From: Legionella sp.
GTDB taxonomy: Bacteria; Pseudomonadota; Gammaproteobacteria; Legionellales; Legionellaceae
Length of the DNA stretch: 55,496 bases
NCBI GenBank assembly: GCA_009995425.1
Contig: JAACPN010000008.1
Span: 1-55,496 of the forward strand
Direction: 5' to 3'
The translations under genes and the position numbers were made by a program. The notes below the pieces were generated by a model. It saw only the letters and a list, made by a program, of their open reading frames with translations. It did not search any database and had not been told where the DNA came from. The first letter of the stretch is position 1; the number at the start of each line of letters is the position of its first letter. Of this stretch, positions 18,101 to 26,126 are shown piece after piece.

Positions 18101-19488
18101 TAGTCCCGGTCAAATGACTTGAGATTACATGTAAAAACGTGTAATATAATCAAGCCTGCGTCTTTATTTGTCTAATTCCAAGTCAGATGTCCAGAAATCA
18201 TCCTCTACCTGTCTTATTTTCTTAATTAATCCTGTGCACGTTTGTTCTGTTACACTGGAAAATGCCGTATCAAGTTGTAGTAATAAGTTAGCCATGGTGA
18301 AATCACAATTTTGTGCCACTTGATTTTTCACAATGCCCCAGCATGTTTCTATCGGCTGTAGTTCAGGGTGATACGGCGGGGTACGCAACACTTCATGTCC
18401 CGCCTGCTCTGCAATTAAGTCGATTGCATAGGTAGGCGAAGGTGCTATTTTTCTCAAAATTTCAATCATCTCCGGCTTTAGGCAGTCATCTGAGACCGGT
18501 ACATTATTGTTTGCCAACCAAAGCCGCATATATTCTTTTTTGCTGCTAGAGATCGGCGCAGAACAGGGGCTTAACACATTATGATAGGGCGCATTGTCCA
18601 TAATAATTAAAGAATTCTTCGGAATATTCGGCAGAAGTTTCTCCTGAAACCATTTACTGAATAATTCATAATTCACCTGTCCGTGATAGTCACCCGTTTT
18701 TTTTGTGCTCTTATAAGTTAGTTTCGCGTTGGGTACCCAGCCATCTTTTGTGATGGCATTAATAATAATCAGTCGCTCACCTTGCCCAGTTGGCTTTTGT
18801 ACGAGAGGTCCATCTTCCTCAAAATACCATGTAAAATCATTGCTGTGATTCTTATTTATGTAGGACTCATCAAAGTAAACCTCTGGACGAATAGTACCTG
18901 ATCCTTTTCGGTTTTCACGTTTTCGCCTTATGTATCGTTGCCTTGCTGCAATAACATGATCTTTTTCTTTGAGATGCTGCGAACGGATACCTTTCCCAAA
19001 CGCAAAGCCCCAGCGATCTAATGCCCGTCCGAGCGTTCTAATATTAAGATCATCTAATGGGATAGACTCTATAAGCTGTTGGCGCAGCAGATCCAATGTA
19101 ATAAACTCACCTTCTTTGTTGGCAGACCGAATATATTCCCTGATGATGCTTTGCAACGAATCTGGCATTACGTGATTTGGTCGTCCCTTAATTTTCGGTG
19201 GTTGCTCAAGTAATTTCGGATCTTTATTAAAATCAGCCATCACACGCCTGACTGTCACTAGCCCTATTCCTAGCGCATGTGCCGTTCTCTCCATGCTTGG
19301 GCGTCCTTGCTCTACAAGATTTGTTTTGGTATGATCAAAATAGTCCTTGATGCGTACAATTGCTTTTTTGATATCCGCTGAAATGGCACGTCCTTGTTGA
19401 TTCAAGCTTAGGTACTCCTATTGATAAATGCAGGCTTGATTATAATATACGTTTTGACATGTAATCTCAAGTCATTTGACCGGGACTA
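18101..19488. mobile_element. Complete IS630-family insertion sequence
   Basis: The element is 1388 bp with perfect 32-bp terminal inverted repeats (18101-18132 and 19457-19488, starting TAGTCCCGGTCAAATGACTT). It is flanked by TA on both sides (18099-18100 and 19489-19490), the target duplication of the IS630/Tc1 group. It carries one intact transposase gene. Perfect ends and an open gene suggest recent insertion. Confidence 0.93.
18164..19405 (-). CDS. IS630-family transposase
   Basis: The 413-residue transposase has an N-terminal helix-turn-helix region (RTAHALGIGLVTVRRVMADF) and a DDE catalytic domain. The acidic residues appear in VYFDESYIN, LIIMDNAPYHN and PPYHPELQPIETCWGIVKNQ. It is uninterrupted and lies wholly within the inverted repeats, so it is probably active. 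It cuts and pastes the element at TA dinucleotides. No second copy of the element is present in the window. Confidence 0.93.
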   Translation of the reverse strand: MNQQGRAISADIKKAIVRIKDYFDHTKTNLVEQGRPSMERTAHALGIGLVTVRRVMADFNKDPKLLEQPPKIKGRPNHVMPDSLQSIIREYIRSANKEGEFITLDLLRQQLIESIPLDDLNIRTLGRALDRWGFAFGKGIRSQHLKEKDHVIAARQRYIRRKRENRKGSGTIRPEVYFDESYINKNHSNDFTWYFEEDGPLVQKPTGQGERLIIINAITKDGWVPNAKLTYKSTKKTGDYHGQVNYELFSKWFQEKLLPNIPKNSLIIMDNAPYHNVLSPCSAPISSSKKEYMRLWLANNNVPVSDDCLKPEMIEILRKIAPSPTYAIDLIAEQAGHEVLRTPPYHPELQPIETCWGIVKNQVAQNCDFTMANLLLQLDTAFSSVTEQTCTGLIKKIRQVEDDFWTSDLELDK

Positions 19489-19490
19489 TA

Positions 19491-19652
19491 GGAAATGTAT
19501 CGATTATGGATACTAGTATTTGGCCAACACAAGGCGCTGCCAGTCCTTACCTTACGATTACAGCTCTTGCGTTAAGGCTTGCAGATTACTTATTGAAGCG
19601 AAGCCGTTGCTCGTGACGAACACTAGTTTGACACATTATTTAATCTATATAA
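19491..19652. other. Unassigned sequence right of the insertion element
   Basis: These 162 bp separate the insertion sequence from the exporter gene. No open frame, RNA gene or terminator is clear. A TTGACA on the plus strand near 19630 lacks a well-spaced -10. The segment does not continue the queF homology seen on the left, so the repeat ended at or within a few bases of the insertion point. Confidence 0.3.
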
Positions 19653-21416
19653 TTAAAATGCATAGTGTACATGGCTATTTCGCTGTTTTTCCCATAAATG
19701 CAAATATAAGCCTTGTTTATCAAGTAATGCTTGATGAGTTCCCATTTCTTGAATTGCTCCGTTATTCATAACAACGATTAAATCTGCATTCATAATTGAT
19801 TGTAACCGATGCGTAATAACAATAAGCGTGTGCTGTTCTCTCATACTCTCCAACGTTTCTTCAATCATCCCAGCACTCAATGAATCAAGTGCTGATGTCG
19901 CTTCATCCAAACACACGATGGCAGGATTACTAATCAAGGCACGTGCGATACAAACTCGCTGACACTGCCCACCAGAAAGTCCTGATTTATGCCCAAAAAT
20001 CGTTTCATATTGCTTTGGAAATAACATAATATCATCATGAATACCTACTTTTTTTGCTACCGCAATAACTTCTTCATCTGTTGCATCCAGTTTCCCCATT
20101 CTTATATTGTCCTGAATACTGCATTCAAACAATTTAGGTTCCTGCATGACAACGCCAATATTCGATAGCAATGACTGTTCTGAAACATGCTTATAATTAA
20201 TCCCATCAAATAAAATTTGACCAGAATGAGGGGTTATTTCTTTCAATAACAGTTTTAAAAAGGTGCTTTTTCCAGAACCATTTGGACCCACAATTGCAAC
20301 CATTTTCCCCGCATCTATGGTCAAATTAATTTCATTAAATTGACTTCTATTACTATAGCCAAAGATGACCTGATCAAAACAAATTTTATTTTTTAACCCA
20401 GACAGAGGCTGTGTTTTTTTTATTCTTGGTTGCTTCTTTTTGAATAGGCTTTCAATGTTCGAAAGACTTCTAGCACTTTGCATAAGCAAAGGAATGCGTG
20501 TGCTCAGCCCATTAACAGCCGTAACAAAATTTTGAAGCAACACCACAAACCCAACAAATCCCCCTGAATTTAAATTACCATAAAAAATCAGCACGCTACC
20601 GACAATCATGACAATCATCAAGATAAATTGAGCCCCTATCACAAAGGAACCACCTGTGAAACCTGAGCTAATATTGTGTCGATAGGTCGCTGTTCTAGCA
20701 TGTATTAATTTTATTTTAAATAAATTCCGTTTGTATTTTTTTAGTAAATTCAAACGAATTTCATCATGCATCATGACACTTTCGTGAAGATCATGACGTA
20801 ATTTTTTTTCAATACCCTCTTTTGAGATGGCTAGACTCGTTGTTTTTTTTGCTAAAAAATGAGGTAAAAACATGAGGGCCATCATAGAAAATAAACTAAT
20901 TAAGGCCATAACCCAATTAAAATAAAACATTAAAACAGCGCTCAAAAATACCGTCAAAATATTACCCAGAACATACCATATAATAAACAATGATGTACTT
21001 TCGACGCTGGCAAGATGCTCACCAAAATGAGTCATGACATCACTAGGATCGATACCGTCGGAATGGTTTAGATTTTGTGCTAAAGAAAATAGTTTATACT
21101 TTATTTTAGAAAATACTTTTACATTCAACTTTGAACCTATGACAATCGTCATGGCCTGAGAAATAAATATAAGAAAAAAATTAAGCGCAATAATACCTAT
21201 TGCCATGATCAATAACGATGTATTTTTTTTGTATATAACATCATTAAATAACCATTCAAAAATGATAGGTTGTGTCCCCTGATATACAACCCATAATACA
21301 ATCGATACAATTACACCGATCAAAAGCATAGGATAGTGTTTTTGATAATGAAAGAGTGTGCTGATATAGGTAAAAACACCTGAAGTATTTAATGATCCAT
21401 CTGTAGAGTCTTCCAA
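19653..21416 (-). CDS. ABC exporter, fused permease and ATPase
   Basis: The 587-residue half-transporter has an N-terminal six-helix export domain (residues about 25-310) and a C-terminal ATPase. The ATPase shows Walker A GPNGSGKST, Q-loop MQEPKLFE, signature LSGGQCQR, Walker B IVCLDEATSALD and the H-loop His in VITHRLQS. It would act as a homodimer exporting a lipid, peptide or small molecule from the cytoplasm. The start is probably a TTG preceded by AGGGGGG six bases upstream. It diverges from the outer-membrane protein gene at 21619. Being inside the repeat-bounded block, it may export the product of the neighbouring pterin/glycosyltransferase genes; that link is inference. Confidence 0.9.
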   Translation of the reverse strand: MEDSTDGSLNTSGVFTYISTLFHYQKHYPMLLIGVIVSIVLWVVYQGTQPIIFEWLFNDVIYKKNTSLLIMAIGIIALNFFLIFISQAMTIVIGSKLNVKVFSKIKYKLFSLAQNLNHSDGIDPSDVMTHFGEHLASVESTSLFIIWYVLGNILTVFLSAVLMFYFNWVMALISLFSMMALMFLPHFLAKKTTSLAISKEGIEKKLRHDLHESVMMHDEIRLNLLKKYKRNLFKIKLIHARTATYRHNISSGFTGGSFVIGAQFILMIVMIVGSVLIFYGNLNSGGFVGFVVLLQNFVTAVNGLSTRIPLLMQSARSLSNIESLFKKKQPRIKKTQPLSGLKNKICFDQVIFGYSNRSQFNEINLTIDAGKMVAIVGPNGSGKSTFLKLLLKEITPHSGQILFDGINYKHVSEQSLLSNIGVVMQEPKLFECSIQDNIRMGKLDATDEEVIAVAKKVGIHDDIMLFPKQYETIFGHKSGLSGGQCQRVCIARALISNPAIVCLDEATSALDSLSAGMIEETLESMREQHTLIVITHRLQSIMNADLIVVMNNGAIQEMGTHQALLDKQGLYLHLWEKQRNSHVHYAF

Positions 21417-21526
21417 AGAAATCCCCCCTATTTTATAAGGTCTTATCTATCTTATGAAGATCACACAGGTTTTTCAATCAAATGGTACCTCTAGAGTTGA
21501 CTACAAGCTGCAAACAACTTTGTTAA

Positions 21527-21555
21527 TTGACGCTTTCAAAAAAAAAATCTATATG
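21527..21555 (+). promoter_or_regulatory. Promoter of the outer-membrane protein gene
   Basis: TTGACG (21527-21532) is separated by 17 bp, largely an A tract, from TATATG (21550-21555). A second possible -10, GATAAT, begins at 21555. The intergenic region is shared with the divergent exporter gene. Confidence 0.45.
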
Positions 21556-21618
21556 ATAATGTTTTACTGCTCTTCTATCTGTAAAAAAAAAATAAAAAAT
21601 AAATTAAGGATAATTTAA

Positions 21619-22374
21619 ATGAATATAGTAAAAAGTACGGGCTTCGGTATTTCAACTGCAGCATTGCTTTCTCTATCTCTTGCCCATGCAGGCACGATGG
21701 GCCCTGGCTCAACACGTAGTTTTATTCCCTTCGTTGGTGGAGAAGCAGCATATACTTGGAATCAAATACAGCAACTATCGTTTAATCAATTTGTTACGGA
21801 TAATTCAACGAAGGGCTGGGGTGGTCGTTTGTCTTTAGGTATGCGTCTTTCGTACTCTGAGCGGCTGAGCTTTACCAGTGAGGTTGGTGGTGGGTATTAT
21901 GGTAACGTGGCGGGCAATTTAGATGCCTCACCTACCGTTCAACCTGAAGGCGTAGATGCGGGTGTCCTTGGCCACACCAACTTCAATATTGATGGGTATG
22001 ATGTATTGATGGGCGCCATGTACCAATACAACAAAATTGATATATTTGGGAAGTTTGGATTTATGGCGCAAAACCTACGTGCACATACAACAGCCACACT
22101 CAGTGCTGTTATTCCTGGTGGAACATTAAGTAAACTGACGGATGTAAAACAAAGTGTCACGCAAATTTTGCCTGAAATCAAAGTAGGTGGAATTTACAAC
22201 GTCAATGAAAATTGGGGGATGTCTCTTGCTTACATGCATGTATTTGGTTCGTCGATGAAAACAAATAAAACCATGATAGGTACAAATACGACGTTGACCA
22301 TGTCTAACACACAGAACAATCAAAACCCAACACTTGATTCTATTATGTTTGGTCTAATGTACAGCATTGCGTAA
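21619..22374 (+). CDS. Outer-membrane beta-barrel protein
   Basis: The 251-residue protein has a signal peptide cleaved after AHA (about residue 24), then alternating amphipathic strands rich in Gly, Tyr and Trp. Examples are RLSLGMRLSYSERLSFTSEV, IFGKFGFMAQNL, EIKVGGIYNVNENWGMSLAY and the last strand LDSIMFGLMYSIA. This fits an eight-stranded OmpA-like/OMP_b-brl barrel common in Legionellales. AAGGA stands eight bases before the ATG. Function unknown: surface structure, adhesion or a small pore are all possible. It converges on the DHPS-like gene with a 12-nt gap. Confidence 0.8.
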   Translation: MNIVKSTGFGISTAALLSLSLAHAGTMGPGSTRSFIPFVGGEAAYTWNQIQQLSFNQFVTDNSTKGWGGRLSLGMRLSYSERLSFTSEVGGGYYGNVAGNLDASPTVQPEGVDAGVLGHTNFNIDGYDVLMGAMYQYNKIDIFGKFGFMAQNLRAHTTATLSAVIPGGTLSKLTDVKQSVTQILPEIKVGGIYNVNENWGMSLAYMHVFGSSMKTNKTMIGTNTTLTMSNTQNNQNPTLDSIMFGLMYSIA

Positions 22375-22386
22375 ATTTACGATAAC

Positions 22387-23154
22387 TTAGACGGAGGCTG
22401 TAGTTTTTAACCTGCTCTGAGTTACCATTTTTTTTACCTCGATGACATCATGTGTTCTGATATAATCGACACCCTGTGAAATAATTTGTTTTGTTAATTC
22501 GGTGTTTAATACACCGGCGGTACGTGGCGCCACAATGAACACGGGAGCCATTGTTTGAAACAGAGGGATATGCGCAATAATTTCTTCTTGGATGCGCGGC
22601 TTCTCCTGTTCTGGTGTATTCGGATGCCACATACCTAAATTTGGATCAATAGCTAAAACTTCAACATTTCGTTTGTACAGAAGCGACAACGTTTCTTCGA
22701 AAAAAGTCAACGCGTCATGGATATTGAATTTTGAGTATGGTTTATTTCTTAAATCATAAGGATTTTTTGCTGGCAAGTAGTTCACAACCACTTTTCTACG
22801 CGCATTTGCAAGCTCACTTAAAAAAGAATCAGGGAAGTATGTTGAAGTATAATTAATAACCTGAACATGTTCCAAATACATTAATGCTGTTTCGATCGAC
22901 CACGTATCAAGAGATAAAGATGAAATATTTTGCTGCTGCGATAATATTAGAGGTAATTTCAGTCTATTCTGTTCATCTATATCAGAAAGGATACTTGTTT
23001 TAGAACCAGACGAACGCCCGCCGATGTCAATATAATCCGCCCCATTGTTCAGTAATTGCTTTATTTTTAATAAAGCCAATTGCGGTGAACGAACAACTGC
23101 GTCCACTTGCGGTGATTCTTTTGACAAGTTAACAACAGAAAATAGTTTAATCAT
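22387..23154 (-). CDS. Divergent dihydropteroate synthase-like pterin-binding protein
   Basis: The 255-residue protein follows the DHPS TIM-barrel motif order: VVNLSKES (Asn9), GADYIDIGGRSSG (Asp43), LSLDTWS (Asp83), VINYTS (Asn101), VLAIDPNLG (Asp170) and IRTHDVIEV (Arg233, His235). The pterin-pocket Asp, Asn and Arg/His are kept. The STRPG pyrophosphate/pABA loop is replaced by SSGSK, and the late SRKS reads APRT. It may therefore bind a pterin without making folate, as proposed for mycobacterial FolP2. It is coupled (ATGA overlap) to the DHFR-like gene. An acquired sulphonamide-insensitive DHPS is the alternative, less likely given the lost loop. Confidence 0.78.
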   Translation of the reverse strand: MIKLFSVVNLSKESPQVDAVVRSPQLALLKIKQLLNNGADYIDIGGRSSGSKTSILSDIDEQNRLKLPLILSQQQNISSLSLDTWSIETALMYLEHVQVINYTSTYFPDSFLSELANARRKVVVNYLPAKNPYDLRNKPYSKFNIHDALTFFEETLSLLYKRNVEVLAIDPNLGMWHPNTPEQEKPRIQEEIIAHIPLFQTMAPVFIVAPRTAGVLNTELTKQIISQGVDYIRTHDVIEVKKMVTQSRLKTTASV

Positions 23155-23666
23155 ACGTACTGACTTAATGGATTTTTGTAATGATACGTGGAAAAATCAG
23201 CTGTTTTTTTGAGCTGTGTTCGTGGCCAATGCTCAATAAGGTCTAAGGGAAAAACAGTATCGCCACTATAGCTTTTAGTCATAATAGATAATAGGAAATC
23301 ATCGATTAAGTGGTAAACAAGAAATAATTTGGCTATTTCAGCACCACCAATCATGTAACACGACTTATTTTCCGGTAAATTTTTCAGGTTTAAAAACTCA
23401 TTGAGGCTGGAAACAAAAATAACTGTGCGAGGATGGTCTTGGCTTGACTTATACAAAGATTTTGAAAAAACAACACAATAGCGCTCATGAAAAAATGACC
23501 TCGGCATTTCTTCATACGTTGTAGCGCCGGTGATCATAATTTGCTGTGCTGTTGTTTGACGAAAAAAGGCTACCTCCTCTGGGAAGGTCCAAGGAAGACG
23601 ACGCTTTTCTCCAATGATGCCGGTTGGATCACAAGCGATAAGGCCCGTTATTTTTCTATTCCACAT
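23151..23666 (-). CDS. Dihydrofolate reductase-like protein
   Basis: The 171-residue product starts MWNRKITGLIAC. It has DHFR landmarks: GIIGEKRRLPWTFPEE, where Glu31 takes the place of the substrate-binding Asp27 of E. coli; ITGATTYEEMP, where the NADPH-contacting Arg44 is Ala; IGGAEIAKLF for the cofactor diphosphate; and SGDTVFP. The fold and acid are intact, but cofactor contacts differ. A reductase for a pterin or related heterocycle is plausible. The first frame codon (TTG, 23678) lacks a good ribosome site. It is first gene of the two-gene operon with the DHPS-like gene and diverges from the Nudix gene across about 100 nt. Confidence 0.78.
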   Translation of the reverse strand: MWNRKITGLIACDPTGIIGEKRRLPWTFPEEVAFFRQTTAQQIMITGATTYEEMPRSFFHERYCVVFSKSLYKSSQDHPRTVIFVSSLNEFLNLKNLPENKSCYMIGGAEIAKLFLVYHLIDDFLLSIMTKSYSGDTVFPLDLIEHWPRTQLKKTADFSTYHYKNPLSQYV

Positions 23667-23774
23667 CACGTATCCCAAACAAAGGGGTGAAACGTTGCAT
23701 ATTCTAGTAAATAACCATTAAACTGTATTATATTTTTTTTTTCAAGTCTAAATTTTTTTAACAACAGGATGTTG

Positions 23775-24314
23775 ATGAAAGACAATGATTCGAACTACGA
23801 TTTTGCAGTAAGCGCATTTATTACCCATAAAGAGCGATTGCTTTTACTTTCTCACAAAAAACTGAACACATGGATTAATGTAGGTGGTCATATAGAGGCT
23901 AATGAAGACCTAGAGATGGCACTTTGGCGTGAAGTTTTAGAAGAAACAGGTCTAAAACAAAGTGAATTGCAATTAATCGAACCCACGCAAAAACATGAAA
24001 GACCTCAGCAAAAAAATACATATGCAAAAATATTACCTATGCCATTTGATATAACGGTTTATTTTGTAGGTAACAATCCCCATCATCGACACGTTGATTT
24101 TGCTTACTTAATGAAATCATGCACCGACAACGTCACTTACAATAAAAATGAGTCCAATCAGTTCGGATGGTTTAACCTTCAAGAATTAGAGAGCATGCAA
24201 GACGAACTTTTTCCAAATGTATATGCTCAATCTGTTTTTGCCCTCAATCAATTATCTCATACCAAGATTGATGCTCCGGAGAAAATTTATACGGCTCAAG
24301 AGGACGTTATCTAA
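23775..24314 (+). CDS. Nudix hydrolase
   Basis: The 179-residue product contains a complete Nudix box at about residues 38-60: GHIEANE, then seven residues, then REVLEETGL. It should therefore hydrolyse a nucleoside-diphosphate-linked compound. AGGA sits five bases before the ATG at 23775; an ATG six bases upstream is too close to it. A pterin-triphosphate pyrophosphatase role (as NudB in folate synthesis) or hydrolysis of a nucleotide sugar are both attractive given neighbours; the sequence does not decide. Its TAA overlaps the next ATG by one base (TAATG), coupling it to the glycosyltransferase. Confidence 0.88.
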   Translation: MKDNDSNYDFAVSAFITHKERLLLLSHKKLNTWINVGGHIEANEDLEMALWREVLEETGLKQSELQLIEPTQKHERPQQKNTYAKILPMPFDITVYFVGNNPHHRHVDFAYLMKSCTDNVTYNKNESNQFGWFNLQELESMQDELFPNVYAQSVFALNQLSHTKIDAPEKIYTAQEDVI

Positions 24315-25318
24315 TGGCTGATTTTTATCAAACACCCACATTATTTACATTAAGTAATATTTGCTTTGATGAAAATAAAGTATTTTCACACTTTTTTACA
24401 CAACCTGTTGTTATTGTTATACCTTGTCATTTTAGACATCTTGAAAATAAGGCTGTTTTTAATTTATTAAACGAATTAAAACCTATTAATTATATTACAG
24501 AAATCATTGTTGTCGTTAATGGTCAGGTACATCCGAGCGACGACGTCACGTACGTCTTGAAGTCACTCGATAAAAAATGCACTATTTTGTATGAATCTTC
24601 TGGGAATAAACCCGGAAAAGGATTAGCTCTTTGCCTTGGCTTTTCTTATCTTTATAAAAAATATAAAAATAAAGCTATTGTGGCTACCCTAGATGCTGAT
24701 TTAAAAAATTTTACGCCAACACTTTTACTGAAATTAATTTATCCAATGCAAACACTAAAAGCGGATTTCAATAAAGGTTACTATACGCGCTACTCCGATA
24801 AAAAATTAGACGGAAGATTGACTCGACTGCTGATTTTCCCCTTACTACAAGCGCTTTTATTACAGAAAAAAAATGATGAATTATTGTTATTTTTAACAGA
24901 GTTTAGATACCCTCTATCTGGCGATGTGGCTTTTAAAAGTCATCTTATTCCACAACTCGACTTGGCTAGTAATTGGTCGTACGATCTATCCTTACTGGTT
25001 TCGGTCCATAAAAACAAATCCTGTCTTAATTTATTTCAAACAGAGATCACACAAAACTATCAGCATCCTCACCGCGATTTAAATCACGCTTCGGACTTTG
25101 GTTTAATGGAAGTCGCACGTGACATTATTGCCTACTTGCTGAATACATTCCCGGTAGATACCGAGCTCTTAGCAAAAAATTACGAGCTTTCTGGGCAATG
25201 TTTTGTGAATAAATATGAAAAACTGGCTCTATTTAATAACTTGTTTTTTTCAAAAAAAAATGAAGAGCAATTGATAGCACTGATAATATCTGAAATTTTA
25301 AGCCATTCGATAGCATAA
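24314..25318 (+). CDS. GT81-like glycosyltransferase (glucosyl-3-phosphoglycerate synthase family)
   Basis: The 334-residue GT-A fold protein has VVIVIPCHFR (32-41), NKPGKGLAL (98-106), the metal-binding DAD in ATLDADLKNF (127-129), KGYYTR (154-159), DGRLTRLLIFPLL (166-178) and YPLSGDVAF (199-207), then WSYDLSLLV. This motif order is that of GpgS, which joins glucose from a nucleotide sugar to 3-phosphoglycerate. It also shares features with mannosylglycerate synthases. The next gene, one base downstream, is a matching phosphatase, supporting a two-step route to a glycosylglycerate-type product. A different acceptor, such as a phosphorylated pterin, is possible given the divergent operon. Confidence 0.78.
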   Translation: MADFYQTPTLFTLSNICFDENKVFSHFFTQPVVIVIPCHFRHLENKAVFNLLNELKPINYITEIIVVVNGQVHPSDDVTYVLKSLDKKCTILYESSGNKPGKGLALCLGFSYLYKKYKNKAIVATLDADLKNFTPTLLLKLIYPMQTLKADFNKGYYTRYSDKKLDGRLTRLLIFPLLQALLLQKKNDELLLFLTEFRYPLSGDVAFKSHLIPQLDLASNWSYDLSLLVSVHKNKSCLNLFQTEITQNYQHPHRDLNHASDFGLMEVARDIIAYLLNTFPVDTELLAKNYELSGQCFVNKYEKLALFNNLFFSKKNEEQLIALIISEILSHSIA

Positions 25319-25319
25319 T

Positions 25320-26126
25320 ATGATGCAGAGAATATTATTTTCCGACGTTGATGGATGCATTATAAATGAACTGAATCCTAATTTTTCGCTCATTCAATCC
25401 ATTATCAATCAATTAGATGATGCCGGCATTGTGCTTATTTTAGCAACCGCTAAAACGGCACATGAAATCATCTCGCTCAATCATCACTTAAATTTACCCG
25501 GACCATTTATCATCGAAAATGGCGGAGGCATACTTTTTCGACATCCTTTGGCGACGCTTTATCCATCTCACGACGTGATATGCATGGATGATTATTATTT
25601 ACTAAAGTCAGGCAACATAAAGCCCGATCTTGCCTTATTAAAAACGTTTAGCCCTATTAGTTCAATATTGACCCAAATGATTCAACTGCCTCATGATATT
25701 AATTTATCTGCAGAAAATGAAAAATTATCTAAAATTAGATTTTTTACGGAACCTATTTATATCAAAAATTTATCAAAATTCGAACTAAAACGCTTGAAGA
25801 AACAACTCCACAAACATAATATTTATTATGACTCCAGTGATTCTTTTCTTCAAACATATACCTCTCGAAACAACAACAAAGGGGCCGCCCTGAAGTTTAT
25901 ACTCTCCACAATATATGCAGATATAAAATTCACGACGTTTGCAATTGGCGACTCTTTTAATGATTTTTCCATGTTAAATCGTTGCGATCATGCTTATTAT
26001 ATTTTAAATAAAACGTTAAAATCCCCCTCCCCACAATGGAATTTAATCAGCGAAAAAGGATTTTCAGGTTGGAAAAAATCGATTGAGGCCATTACCTCCT
26101 ACGATTATTTATCACTGCCGCATTAA
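25320..26126 (+). CDS. HAD phosphatase of the mannosyl/glucosyl-3-phosphoglycerate phosphatase type
   Basis: The 268-residue protein is a Cof-type (IIB-cap) HAD hydrolase. It has the nucleophile motif FSDVDGC (Asp9, Asp11), LATAKT, IIENGGGILF, a helical/sheet cap (about 85-200) carrying SRNNNKGAALKFIL, and the late acid motif AIGDSFNDFSML. This layout matches MPGP/GpgP enzymes that dephosphorylate the product of the adjacent synthase. The stop lies inside the right-hand queF repeat and the gene overlaps the convergent queF 3' end by 15 bp. Its last codons therefore belong to the repeat, which ties the cluster to the queF junction. Confidence 0.8.
   Translation: MMQRILFSDVDGCIINELNPNFSLIQSIINQLDDAGIVLILATAKTAHEIISLNHHLNLPGPFIIENGGGILFRHPLATLYPSHDVICMDDYYLLKSGNIKPDLALLKTFSPISSILTQMIQLPHDINLSAENEKLSKIRFFTEPIYIKNLSKFELKRLKKQLHKHNIYYDSSDSFLQTYTSRNNNKGAALKFILSTIYADIKFTTFAIGDSFNDFSMLNRCDHAYYILNKTLKSPSPQWNLISEKGFSGWKKSIEAITSYDYLSLPH

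Noticed and set aside
22387-23678. Sulphonamide/trimethoprim resistance cassette (sul plus dfr)
   Set aside because: The DHPS-like protein lacks the pABA/pyrophosphate loop and the DHFR-like protein lacks a main NADPH-contacting Arg; no integron attC sites or integrase are visible. Kept only as an alternative.
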